Positions 44,101 through 55,465 of a stretch of DNA of 64,000 bases are shown here, piece by piece. Position numbers and translations under genes: made by a program. Numbering within the stretch: position 1 is the stretch's first letter; each line of letters begins with the position of its first letter. The notes under the pieces are model-generated. The model saw only the letters and a list, made by a program, of their open reading frames with translations, was not told where the DNA came from and did no database searches. Origin of the DNA: Gentiana macrophylla (lineage: Eukaryota; Streptophyta; Magnoliopsida; Gentianales; Gentianaceae); contig CM047817.1 in the NCBI GenBank assembly GCA_026214975.1, positions 58,896,246 to 58,960,245 of the forward strand, in the 5' to 3' direction.

Positions 44101-44452
44101 TCCATAATATCTCTTTCTGTTCTTTGCTTAATTTGAAAGATGCTTAAATTCCGGATTTGTGGAAGCCAAAGATATCTGCCAATAGATCTTCAGTAACTTG
44201 AATTTCCTTTCCATTAACAGTGGTTGTGAGGGTGTGAACATCTTCTCCTTCTATGGACGTTTTTCCAAATTCATAGAAATCTCCAATGCTATCCAGACAG
44301 ACACTTTCCAGATTAATGTTGAACACTTGTTCCAAACCCTTGATTTCTCGAATTTGTGTTGCAATTTCCTTGGCAAGGTTCTGATCAGTGTATTTCGCAA
44401 TGAATTGATCAAGTGATATGATCATTCCAGGTTCAACTCGGGTGAATGCCAT
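41105..44452 (-). pseudogene. Extra ('env-like') ORF of element B with putative plant transposon protein domain
   Basis: The ATG is at 44452. The first 102 residues read MAFTRVEPGMIISLDQFIA, then LDSIGDFYEFGKTSIEG, VNGKEIQVTEDLLADIFGFH, then a stop near 44145. This N-terminal domain is clearly related to the frame at 62940-63240 in element I. It resembles what is catalogued as 'putative plant transposon protein' (the PF20167 type, from memory). Downstream frames down to about 41105 are acidic, Lys/Glu-rich and probably coiled-coil (for example 42460-42927 and 41478-41939), interrupted by several stops and frameshifts. An intact ancestor would have been about 1,100 residues. No membrane segment was evident. 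The role of such ORFs is unknown, and the env label is positional. Confidence 0.6.
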
Positions 44453-44560
44453 TATATCTAAAGATTGAGTTGGATTTGAGATGCTTGAGATTTAGAAAGA
44501 TCTTTAAAGGATGATTATTTAAAGACTGAGTGTAAAGAATTAATGGCAAAAATATGACGG

Positions 44561-44568
44561 TATTTATA
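44561..44568 (-). promoter_or_regulatory. TATA box upstream of the extra ORF in element B
   Basis: The minus strand reads GTTATAAATACC, 109 bp before the ATG at 44452, inside the element and far from the LTRs. It suggests that the ORF may have its own promoter. Confidence 0.45.
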
Positions 44569-44868
44569 ACTGATAGAAGTAGTGGTTGAAGGATCTGAGT
44601 GGGATTCAAAACGTCTTATCAAGAATCGTTGAGAGTGCAAAAAAGGGTGATGAGTGGAAAAGATGGACGGTTGAGATTATAGTAGGTCACATATGTTCTG
44701 TCATCGGTAATCAGACAAGAAATGCAGATGTGCAAAGTGTATCTCCGACTTTAAATATCCAGTTTTGTCCTTATCCAGAACTTGTAGTAGATTCAAAACT
44801 TCAGTTGAGAGTGCAACTCAGCTTTAAAATTGCAACTTCTCAGTTTTCAGCTTTTGATCTTCTCCTGC

Positions 44869-46074
44869 ACAACAAATTAAGAGGTTTTTGGTACCCATAT
44901 CTGTTTGGGTCCTCTTTGATTAGTTTTTGTATTCTTGAAAGTCTTAATATTTTTATGCTTATACTTATCTCAATTTTTTAGCTGTGTAGGGTCTGTTATC
45001 ACAGAACACTACTGTTTTGATCTAACAGTCTTTTGTTCATTTGTTTTGTGAAACTGATATAATCTTTCAGAGATTATAGATGCATTCCAGTCTTCATCAG
45101 TAGGAAAACGTCTTCCTTTCCCCCTGAATCTATTATTCCATGAATGATTTTCATTCTTCTGAGAATAAGACTTGAACGTTCTTTTGACTGATCTCTGATA
45201 AGTTCTGCCTTTTTCAGTTCTCTTATACTTTCTATAAAATCTTTCAGTTTGTTGTTCGCCACTGACTGATTTTATAGTTTGTCAGTTTTAGTTCAAGGCT
45301 GTGCTGAGTAATTGTCAGTTCTAATAATGTCATCAGTTTTCTGAGTTCCTGACATTTGTGCAGCAACAAATTTAGGTGCAAAGGTACTAGGTCTGATCTT
45401 AGAATTTTGCTGACTATCAAACACTAAACTAGTTCTGTCTCTATATGGTTTTCCTGGTTTGAGCTGAACATTAGGAATTGGATCAATTGATGATTCTATG
45501 ATGTTTATTACCACTGTTAGTTCATCAGTTGAGCAAGTTTCTTTAGTTCCATTATTAGCCTTGGTACGATTGATCTCAGCATTCAATCATAGAACTTCAG
45601 CTTTCAATAGACCTTTTTCCTTTTTGACATACTCATAATTCTTTTGAATTACCTATAATTCCTTTATGAGTTTGTCCAAGGTTTCATTGAAATCTTCATT
45701 TCTATGATTGTTCATGGCAGTGTGAGTGTTGAAAGTGGAAATACTTGCCTCATGGTGTTTGACTGATAAGTTTTTAGTTTCATCCACTTCATATTCCAAT
45801 ATCTACTTGCCTTTGTTTGATTTGGCAGAGTTGTTCATCTGATTAGTTCAAAATAGTATAATTTCTTCATCACTTTTACCATGATCGTTTCCTCCGGAGC
45901 TTATGGGTAGAATTTCAACATTATCTTCATTGCTTGTAATCAGTGAATCTTCAATGAATATTTCAATCAGCTTTTCTTAAGTATCAACCACCAGAGCCTG
46001 CATTTTACTTTTGTATTTATCAAAACTTAAAAATAAACAATTTATCAAATTTCTAAAGTGTTGCTGTGTATCCA
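44869..46074 (-). pseudogene. Copia gag C-terminal half (element B)
   Basis: From an ATG at about 46074 the frame reads MDTQQHFRNLINC, then an acidic part (EIFIEDSLITSNEDNVEILP), a coiled-coil part (KLIKEL.VIQKNYEYVKKEKG) and KPGKPYRDRTSLVFDS. It ends NQRGPKQIWVPKTS at about 44910-44869. Such a coiled-coil, D+(T/S)xLxF, GPK.IWVPK order is the C-terminal half of Sirevirus-type copia gag, next to protease in full elements. The RNA-binding N-terminal half and the zinc knuckle were not seen. Several stops break it. The protease that should follow is absent. Confidence 0.6.
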
Positions 46075-46192
46075 TGATGCAGTTTTTGAAAAACTATAAG
46101 CAAACAATTGATTATTAGAATCAGTTGTTGGTATAGGAAACAACTGATGCCCAAAGCAGTAATCAATTTGGATCACTTCCAAAGAGGAAGAA

Positions 46193-46206
46193 CTGCTCTG
46201 ATACCA
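46193..46206 (-). other. Primer-binding site of element B
   Basis: The minus strand reads TGGTATCAGAGCAG shortly after the 5' LTR end, complementary to initiator tRNA-Met. Confidence 0.8.
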
Positions 46207-46208
46207 AT

Positions 46209-47977
46209 TTTTGGTCCCTTGAAAAGGCTAACACAAGTTTAGAGGGGCGGTGAATAAACTTGTCACCAAAGACCAAACTTAAAACTGAATCTTAAACCAG
46301 ATTTAGTTCACCTTAAACTTGTGCGGAGTTAAGCTAACTTAGATGAGTATAAGTCAAAACTGACTTATCCTTAGCTGAGTTAACCGGCAGCGGATTAAAT
46401 TAAGCCTTTATAAAATATGAGTTATTAGTTAATATGCTGACTCAGTTTTTGGTGTTTGATGAGTATGTGAACTGGATGAATATAACTTTAATGCAGTAAA
46501 TAAATGAGTAAGGTAAATAGCCAAGAATTATAGAGGTTCCAGGTGGTGTAATCCTGTCAGTCCTCTCTTCTCCTGTGATGCGGAGGCCAAATCCACTATG
46601 TTCTTGAGTTTTACAGTTACAAGACACAAAGTAAATTCTAGACACTTGATTGTCCTTCACTAATCCCTAGCTTCACAATCTTCCAGCTTCAGTCTTCAAC
46701 AGGTAGAATTGCTGTTTGAACTAAGCTTGCTACACTGGTCCTTAGAGGGTTGAATTGCCACTTCACCAGCTCATCACAAACACAGTCTTCCTGACTGCAG
46801 CTCAACTATACTTCACACCTTCTTGGTGTTTCACAGTCTAACCCTTTTATAAAATCAAAGTTCAGACTTGAATCAATAACTATGATTCAATTTGTGATTT
46901 GAGCTTTCCCTTCTAGATATGTAAATTATGCACAACTCTGTTTTCTTCAAATGATTAATCTGGATGTTTCTTTGAATGCTTATGAACACTTGAAGATATT
47001 TCTTGATCTTGCAATTAAGTGCTTAGCAGGAATTCTCTTGAATTTATTTCCCTCTTAGTATGACTTTTCTAGATTAGATTATTTCTTAGAATTCCGCATC
47101 TCTTCTTGTAGTAGAAGTGATCAATTTATAGGGGTTTCTCTAACGGTTAGATCATTTGAATTTGAATCCTTATAGCCGTTAGTGGTCCTATTTTTCTTTT
47201 TGTGTGTCAGTGTCCTTCCTGACATTTCTGCGTGTCCAATAAGATTGCTTATCTTATAACGGTCTGATTTGTCTTCACTTTTCTCTTAACTTCAGTTAAA
47301 AACTTATATAAACATGACGTGGTTAGTTTCCATTTTTTAAGAGCGTTAACTGAGTTTTTACTCTTCTTCAAAATCTCAGTACTCTATACTTCATCTTATT
47401 ATAATTTACTAAATCAGAGTACACCATTCAATCGATCATCTAAGATATCATTGTCTTTATGATTCTTAGGCCTTGATACAAGATCAATTAAGTCTGTTCA
47501 GGTCATCACAATCTTGCCTGAAGTCTAACTTTACAGTCTCAACTTTAGTCTTCATAAATTGAGTTTGAAACCTAAGTTCTTCAACCTTCAATAACTGAGT
47601 CTGGGTCCTCAGTTCTTCTATCTTCTAGATAAATCAACTGAGTCTGTGTCCCTCAGCGAACTTACCTTCTTCAGTTTCTGTTGGTGTGCTCTTATGTCAG
47701 TTTTCAAGTATCTCTTTAGCATCTCAGTTTATCTCTTTTGCATCTCAGTTTTCTTCTATTAATTACTCAATTTCTCAGTTATAAACCTAGAACTATTACA
47801 GTGCTTGTCCGATTAACTTATACAAATATCAGACTCTATTAAATCCTATACACTGATTTCTAGACATCTTTTTGCTTTGCACTATGACAGCTAGTTATGA
47901 CACTTCATCAATGGGGTCTAAAAAATAACTGAATGAGTAATGAATCATCATCAAAAACATAAATTTTATTTCCAACA
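46209..47977 (-). mobile_element. 5' LTR of element B, 1769 bp
   Basis: It is the direct repeat of 29298-30240 plus 40112-40886. It retains about 35 bp around 47155-47190 (ATCATTTGAATTTGAATCC) that are missing beside copia A in the other LTR. Its outer end CCAACA is followed by the GAGTG duplication. Confidence 0.85.
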
Positions 47978-47982
47978 GAGTG

Positions 47983-50017
47983 CTTTCAAAGAATGAACCC
48001 ATACGCACCAATGACGAGCCGACCGCAGCAACCTTCAGGCAAAGCCAAGCCTCGGGGTACAGCCAGACTCTACGCTTTGGAGACAAAGATCATTGAGGAT
48101 GAGGAGACTATAGTCATAGGTATGATTCAAATAGGAGGTTTAGAAGTAACTTCCTTGTTCGGTACGGGAGCATCCAACACTTTTTTATCTAGAAAATTAA
48201 CGGATTAGATAAAGTTTCCTTTGGGTAGACTAAATATGCCATTTTCTATCACTACACATTTGGGAAAGTCAGTTAAAGTTGATGTCACTATACCGTAATG
48301 TTTGATTCATGTTGGTAAGTTTAATTGCAAGTATGACCTTATAGTTTTGGATTTCGCGGATTTTGGTGTAATTCTGGGAATTGATTGGTTATGTCATCAT
48401 GATGTGCATTTGGATTGCAAGGACAAAAATTTGATCTTCAAACCGCCGGGCAGAACCTCAGTCACATTTCAGGGAAATGTTTGCAAATTAGATATGAGAC
48501 GTTATCCTATCAATTCATCGCTTCAGGCCGTGAAGGCAGTACAACAAGGTTGCGAAGGATATTTGTTCTTTGCCTTTGATGTTGGGAAAGAGAAGCCGGG
48601 TTTGAAGGATGTACCAATAGTGTGTGAGTACCTTAATGTGTTTCCAGACGAGTTACCCGTCGATCCTCCAGACAAAGATGTTGAGTTTGAGATCAACCTT
48701 GTTCCCAGAGCTGAACCAGTAGTTAAATCACCTTGCAGAATGGGCCCAGTAGAGTTGAAGGAGGTGAAAGAGCAGTTGAAAGATATGCTCGATAATAACA
48801 ACATACGACATAGTACATCACCGTGGGGAGCACTGGTGTTGTTCATGAAAAGAAAGATGGTAGTATGAGAATGTGTATCGATCATCGGGAGTAGAACAAT
48901 CTCACAATAAAAAACAAGTATCCACTTCCAAGGATCGATGATAATTTCAAAGAATTACAAGTAAGGAAGGTGTTTTTGAAGATTGATCTTCATTCGGGTT
49001 ACCATCAGATGAAGATCAAGGAAGAGAATATTCCATTAACAGCCTTCATTACAAGAACGGTCATTATGAGTTTTGAGTTTTAACATTGGGACTCACTAAT
49101 GCAACATCATAGTTCATGGACTTGATGCAATGAGTTTTTGTGCCATTTCCAGACATGTTCGTGATAGTGTTAATTGATGACATCTTGATCTATTCAGTGG
49201 ACGATCAGGAGCATTGTGAGCATCTATGAATAGTACTTTTGACATTATGAGAGAATCAACTTTATGGAAAGTTCAGCAATTATGAGTTTTGGCTCGATCA
49301 AGTCAGCTTCTTAGGCCATGTGATATTAGGAGAAGGAATCAGAGTTGATCCAGCTAAGATAATGGCAGTGGCCTAGACCATCGACAGTTACAGAGATTCG
49401 TAGTTTTCTCGGGTTGGCAGGCTACTATAGACAATTTTTTCAGGATTTCTCCAGGATTGCTTCACCTCACACCAGGCTCGCTTGGAAGGATGTTAAATAT
49501 GATTGGAGTCCTGAGTGTGAGCAAGTATTCCCAAACCTGAAATTGAGGTTAACTACAGCTCCGGTGTTGACGCTACAAGAAGTGTTTGATGATTAAGGTG
49601 TTTATACTTACATTTCGGGTCAGGGACTCGGGTGTTGTTGATGCAAAATTGCAAATTCATTGAATATGCCTCAAGACAGCTGAAGATGCATGAGAAAAAC
49701 TGCCTGACCCATGATCTCGAGCTAGCAGCTGTAGTGTGTGACTTAAATATTTGGAGGTATTATCTCTACGGTGTTAAAGCTCATTTTTTACAGATCATCA
49801 CAACCTCATGTACTTCTTCACTCAGTAGCAGTTGAATATGGGGCAACAAAGATGGCTTGAGTATGTTAAGGACTATGATCTTGATATACAGTACCATCCG
49901 GGTAAAGCAAATGTTGTGGCAGATGCTCTTAGTCGAAGATCAGCCAGTGCTCTTGGCAGTTTTCCAGTGGGCGAGGATCAGTTGAGGGTTTGGGAAATAG
50001 GATTTTCAGCAACAGAA
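47983..50017 (+). pseudogene. Chromovirus-type gypsy Pol: protease, RT and RNase H (element C)
   Basis: Frames read, in order: a gag tail (ECFQRMNPYAPMTSRPQQPS); protease with LFGTGASNTFL at about 48156-48190 (the family has FDSGASHSF, so the catalytic Asp is Gly); and GIDWLCHHDVHLDC. The RT start FPDELPVDPPDKDVEF is at about 48640, then [24 protein letters not shown] (about 48975-49025) and the catalytic LIDDILIYS (about 49170). The tether GYYRQFFQDFSRIASP, RNase [21 protein letters not shown] (about 49660-49720) and [16 protein letters not shown] (about 49897-49945) follow. Several stops break it. It is cut at 50018 by an LTR, so integrase is missing. Its gag lies at 29047-29297, across element B. 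Confidence 0.9.
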
Positions 50018-51464
50018 TGATCGTGTGCAAAGAACTTACTAGCAATTGGACTAGGTCTATCGTATTATAGTACTGGAGAGTCAAGGTCGAATCCTATAGA
50101 GACTCAAAAGAATGCAAATTAATAGAGATTGAATTGTCGCAATAACGGTCTACGACCATCTTTAATATGGAAATAAGTAATGTGGTGCCAATAAACAAAC
50201 ATAATTATGCAAGTTCGAATGAAGCGCACAAGAGTTTCTAAGGTATTAGTCTAATTATGAGTTATTAGTTATTCCCTCCATAACATGCATTAGTCATCCC
50301 CGTTGGTAAATTATAATTCATTGTAAGCTACGGGTGAAAACTCCTATACCTATCTATTACCACTGTAAAGATAACTGAAAATTTATACGCAACTAACCTC
50401 CTTTGTTGGTTGTATTAGTTCATATGCAATAATTTTTAGTGTTTCTGGCTTAAGACCAAAAAACTCCCTAGGCAGCTATCGACTATGACCAGCACGTTCC
50501 TATGGATCCATCAAGACAATGTCCAAATTAACACTTCACTAATAGTCCTTCATGCTAATTTATGATGGAAATCAAATAGTTGATCAGGCTACTAACATGT
50601 AAATTAAATCTACCGATCAACGTAGCTGGTGCTAATTATCATGAACTAGGATTTACTAGGTATTCAGATCCAGCGATATTGACCGTCGCAAATCTAAAGA
50701 ACGCAATCACTATTTCATGATTTCTTCACCAATGAATCAGATCTATACATACATGGGGTAAAATAAACTAACTACTATATAATTAAACTAAATAAATAAT
50801 TAAAACATACTAATCAAATAGAACAACGACATATCTACATCTTGGAAAAGACAGAAAGTCTTACCTCGAATATGAATGTAGATCTCATTCGGCTCTCTTC
50901 CGAGGAGGTGAATCCGTCGACTCCCTGACTCTAACTCATAAATAAATAAGAAATAACAAACTTTTATTGCTTAAAACTTGTCTTGAAAATTGGACACTCT
51001 ATTGGACACGCTGAATTCTGAGGGTGAGGCCTCTTATTTATAGCTAAATAAACCGACTTAGAAAGACCTAGAACAACCCTTCGTCTAATAAAATGCGTTT
51101 CGGAAGATTCTGGACTCTCGATGAGTCAGCGGCAAAACCCGATTAATCAGGGATATTTTTGTCGTTTTTTTTCCGACATAACTTGGAAGGATCTGGAATA
51201 CCCTAGACCTAATGCTTTCGTTCAGTCCGCTCCAGAATCGTCCACAATGCTTAGCCCAATATTTGGTATCCTGAAAAAAATAAAATAATGCCCGAAATAT
51301 TATCGAATAAGGAAAAATAAATGTTAAATGCAAAATACTCGATCACGAACCCGACACATGACATTCAACTCAAAATGGTTCTTAATTATAGGTCGATACA
51401 ACTATTTTAGCTCATAATGGATAGAATGTTGATGTCTTAGGATATTCTATTTTAAGCAGCATCA
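50018..51464 (-). mobile_element. 3' LTR of an Athila/Tat-like gypsy element G
   Basis: On the minus strand it starts TGATGCTGCTTAAAATAG and ends GCACACGATCA. The purine tract GCTAGTTGGGGGTAGT (plus 51465-51480) precedes it, with GCTCGAGGACTAGCAAAGGG further upstream. The U5 end, with GGATTCGACC, CTAGTCCAATTGCTAGTA and CACACGATCA, resembles that of element E. It truncates gypsy C at RNase H. The 5' LTR of G was not found. Confidence 0.75.
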
Positions 51465-52270
51465 ACTACCCCCAACTAGCCCTTTGCTAGTCCTCGAGCA
51501 GAGTATCAAGGCAGAATGTACCTCCAAGTGCAATCCCCATCAACTACCACATATTCAATAAAGATTTCCGCCAGAACACACATCAAGGCACAATCCATAA
51601 GCTCCCCATTAATCATTACTTACCATGAATCAATGTGTCGTGTGATAAATCCTTCGTGACTGTGCGTTCATGAAGAGAATCAAATTGTATTAACCTACAA
51701 TCTTAACTTAACTGCGCATACACTCGCTCACCTTGCCTTCAGACTTGGTTACACAACATGGTACCTTAATCGGGCCAGGCGGACTTGGGGACCGAGAATT
51801 ACATTTAGGTCCTCGTTTGTTTCTTTTTTATGCGAGGGTCGTTCCCTTTTTGCTAAGAGTTCGCTTCCCTCACTGCCTTTATTATATAAATTTTTCTATT
51901 TTTTTTCTTTTGGCAGATTTCTCACTCTTTTTTCTCTCTCACTCGCAAGCCTATTTTATCCCGGTTTACCTCTTATGGGATTCAAGTTGCTTACCTTGTC
52001 CTAAAACAAATAGTTTATGTATATACACAGACAAATAATGATTCCCGGTTAAAACAACTCATCACCTCACCTCAAACTGTTAGACATATTTCAGTTTTAA
52101 TGATGAGTGCCAGACTAGCTGTTATAGAGCAAGGGCAAAAAGATGTGTAGAATTAATGTATAGGCTTATTAGAGTTTGATCTTTGTATATGTTTGATTAA
52201 ACAAGCACTGTAAAGAGGTCAACTGATTTGTTCAGCAGACCGGCCTAGATTAGGTGTTCAGTAGAGTGTC
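51465..52270 (-). other. 3' noncoding interior of element G
   Basis: It contains the purine tract and a T/C-rich stretch. The plus frame at 51733-52038 has no known similarity. Nothing else was recognised. The boundary with the next element is uncertain. Confidence 0.45.
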
Positions 52271-52931
52271 TGATACGGAATACCTCAAATTCCACGTACA
52301 CGTTGGACGATCTAGAATTATCACGATTTTAAGGCTCCTCAACCTTCAAGAAACCTGTTCTTGAAAACCTTGGAATGATCAAAACCCCTTGGAGACCTGC
52401 CCAAGAAACCCTGATTTGTGAACGTTCAAGAATTGCCAATTTCTTGAATTTGATGTTCAATGATTAAGTTTATTAAGTAAACTTAAAAAAAAAACGCATT
52501 TGTCCTTGCCAATGCAAAAGAAAAATTTTTATAATAATCCGAGAATAATGTGTCTTTTAAAAAAACTCCTAAGCCTTATTTATAGGCTTACAACTAGAGA
52601 AATTAAAAACCAAATCCCGATGTGGGACAAAGAACCTAAAAACTCCTAAACTTCTGTTTGGCGCCACCATGGCTTTTTATTAAAAATAAACTAAATAGAC
52701 TCATAAAAATACTCTTAATATGCGCCCCAATGAATCTAACCACATCCATCGGCCACAATGAGCAATACTGCCGTCTCAATTTCAACCTTTCCTTCATGAA
52801 CATCATCGAATGACTGGATAACCAATGTATATAAAGCTTCATCTCTCTTCTTACGTTGCAATCTGGTCAGCGGTCCATCTCTAATTATCAAAGGATCCTT
52901 GGCCTAAATTGGTGACATAAGATCATGATGT
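52271..52931 (-). mobile_element. Gypsy Pol C-terminus and LTR (element H)
   Basis: From 52931 on the minus strand the frame reads AKDPLIIRDGPLTRLQRKKR, then DEALYTLVIQSFDD, the usual C-terminal tail of gypsy Pol (family: RDGP[LI]TR...). Downstream, an LTR-like piece (about 52745-52271) begins TGTGGTTAGATTC. It carries GTCCCACATCGG and CCTATAAATAAGG (a TATA box) and ends CCGTATCA. It is probably a 3' LTR with the end of pol. The rest of the element should lie to the right but is replaced by J and I. Confidence 0.6.
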
Positions 52932-54649
52932 TGTTAGGTGTAGTGCCCGAAAGACAATTTGTGTAATTGTTTTTAACAATGGATGATGATTTTATCTCAC
53001 CTTATTACTTGCTTTGTGCTTGTAAATAATACTTTCGTTGCAAACCCTAAGTATATCGGTATGTAACCGCTTAACTCGATTGTATGGCATGCACGTGAGG
53101 ATTGAGTTAGTGGTGATATACTTAAAGCTGTTAGTCCGTGGTGAACTTAATCGAGTTTAGGGTCTCTTGATTAAAACACCAATAATGCGCCTGAACACCT
53201 TAGGGTGTGATAGTCTTATCCGGTTTGTCGGTAGAGGGTACCTACGTGGGGCATTTATATATGATGGCATTCATATAGGATTTGGACCGATTTAATCTGA
53301 ATTTCTCGGTATAATTCCGTAATCGAGGAATCTTATTAATTCATTAGATGATCATAAATGGATCAACCTTAATCTGAGGTAATCACAGGGTGCTTCTTGT
53401 CCCGGGGTAGTGTTTGATGTGTTAGTTACGGTTCACTTAAATATCTGCTCCAAGCCACTTCTCATTGGCACTATCTCCGGATGAGTGAGTAGTTTCGATT
53501 TTCATAGACATGGAATCCATTCCTTTCTGCGGGAAGTAGAGAGCGATCCCTTATTTGTTAGCCCTAAGAAAGTGATCGATCCGGGAGTTCACATTTTACT
53601 AATTAGCTACTAGTCGATATGTGTACTAATTGATCATCGGGGTTGATGGTAAATAAGGATAAGATATTACGAGTCGGGTTCACGGAGACTTCCACTCGTA
53701 ATGGACCGATCCTATGGAGGGTTAATCCGTATGTAGTGATTATATCAATGGACGCTTATTTACTACATGGGTTGAGTATAAGTATACATCTATAATTGGT
53801 AGAGTTCGATTTCGGGTTTATGGTGGCGTAATCCCGGAATTAATAATTAATGTACTTATTACATTCGATGAATAATTAATTATTGGAGTTCTTTGGTTAT
53901 AGGTCCATGGTCCCCGATGTGGCTTACGTAATTCGGACTAATAATCTTGTTATTTGGGCCTCAGTGATAATTAATTGGCTTGGCTAATTAATTGATATGC
54001 ATGGATATTATTTAGTTAGGCTAAATAATAGAATACACATAAAAGACATTTTATGTGGGCTTATAAACCCAAATGGTGGCGCCAATTAGTGTCTCTTTTA
54101 TCACAAGAATTAATTTTCTTGTGTTATGGAAAATAAAAGATATTCTTGTTATATGATTGGTTGGATGACTTGTTATTTGATTTCCTATTGGTCAATACAT
54201 GTCACAATTAGTCATTAAGGAAAATATCTTTTTATTTTGTTTAATTGATTATTTATTTAATTAATTAAAACTTGGAGACCAAGGATTTACTCTCCTATAA
54301 AAGGAGAGTTATTCCAAGTGTAAAAACACTTGAAAAATTTCGCCCCATATCAAATAAAAGAGAAGAAAAATTAGTTTTCTTGTCTAGGGTTTTTAGAAGA
54401 AGAAAAACTCTATGTTTTTCTTGGTGTTGCATATCAAGGAGGTTCGTGTATCAAGAAGGGTGTCCACCAACCGCCGTTTGGAGAACACATCGGAAGATCA
54501 AGGCTTCTCTTCCCGTTATTGGTAACATGATCTTAAACCCCCTTGTAGTTGTTTACGTCCTTTAATTATGAATTGTGTCATATAAGTCGTGATCCATCCG
54601 CTGCGCATAGATCTAACTCGTTTAGATCTAAGATCCTACATCCTTCATG

Positions 54650-54660
54650 TGGTATCAGAG
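54650..54660 (+). other. Primer-binding site of copia J
   Basis: TGGTATCAGAG lies two bases after the 5' LTR, complementary to initiator tRNA-Met. Confidence 0.85.
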
Positions 54661-54952
54661 ACAGGTTCCACGATTTATATAGTCATAATCGTAATTAAAC
54701 GACTTAAAGGAGTGGAATTGCATGTAGGTAAATCTTATTTATTGTTTAATGCATTGATAGTGATAAATTGTTATGGTTGAAGAGATGGATTGGGGGTTGG
54801 CACTGTTTACCCGTTAGATCTATTGTAAACTCATATAAACGATGAAAATTTCGTTTACATGAGTATAGGAAATTATGTAATTTATTTTTATTGCAAGTTT
54901 AATTTCCAGAAAATAGATCTGTACAGTATCTGTTTAGTCTTTTCGTTTTTTC

Positions 54953-55465
54953 CGTTGTTTGAGCCGTTAAAACGAAGATCCCTCCGGTCAGAATCAAGAT
55001 TCGACGTTTGTGAAAAATCCCACAAAATTTGGCGTCGATCAGAGTCCGTTTAGATGTCCGTTCGTTGATGAGAAGAGGCAGCTGTAACAGAAAAATGCAG
55101 GATTCACAGAAACCCTAACCGTGACTTCCTCGATTTTCTGGAAAGTATTTGACCGTTGAAACGAATATCCGACCGGTCAGATCGATAATCATGGAGTTTT
55201 GGACGTGAGATAAAATTTTCAGGACGATCGGGATTCATCTTGATCCCTGATCGGCCTCGGGAAGTATATGATGCGCTGCTGTAAGAGTCTGTTTCAGCAG
55301 CAAGTTGGGCGGCTCACTGAGGAAGATTGACAAGTCAAAGCTCCGATCCGACCGTCCATCTTGAAGTCCGAAGAATGAAGATCAGATCTGGAAAGTTTCG
55401 TCCCGATCCGAGTTCGTTTGATATGCCGATCGTCGAAGATTCTAAACAGCTGCAGATTAGGGTTT
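54953..55465 (+). repeat. Three diverged tandem units of about 190 bp in the leader of copia J
   Basis: Units contain CCG.CCGGTCAGATC, AAAATTTxxxxxCGATCxGxxTxCxT and TGCCGATCGTCG or variants, then GCTGTAA(C/G)AG. They begin near 54960, 55149 and 55331. The same blocks form the repeats at 13882-14340 in copia L. No ORF spans them. Confidence 0.6.

Larger units (their letters stand above)
29298..47977 (-). mobile_element. Pol-less copia-type element B (gag and extra ORF), with copia A nested in its 3' LTR; target duplication GAGTG
   Basis: The outer ends are TGTTGGTCCC at 29298 and TTTCCAACA at 47977, with GAGTG at 29293-29297 and 47978-47982. In minus orientation the 5' LTR is 46209-47977, followed by the primer site TGGTATCAGAGCAG (plus 46193-46206). 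The 3' LTR is 29298-30240 plus about 40112-40886, split by copia A. The purine tract AAAAAGGGGAAAA is at about 40889-40901. The interior (40887-46208) encodes a gag part and a long extra ORF but no protease, integrase, RT or RNase H. It was dependent on another element for movement. It inserted between the gag and protease of gypsy C. Confidence 0.85.

Noticed and set aside
46193..46206. tRNA-Met gene suggested by TGGTATCAGAGC-type matches (also at 18979, 31936 and 54650)
   Set aside because: Each match is only 10-15 bp next to an LTR, i.e. a primer-binding site; no cloverleaf surrounds it.
52636..52842. 68-residue minus frame as an independent gene
   Set aside because: It overlaps the gypsy Pol tail of H in a different frame and the LTR promoter region.
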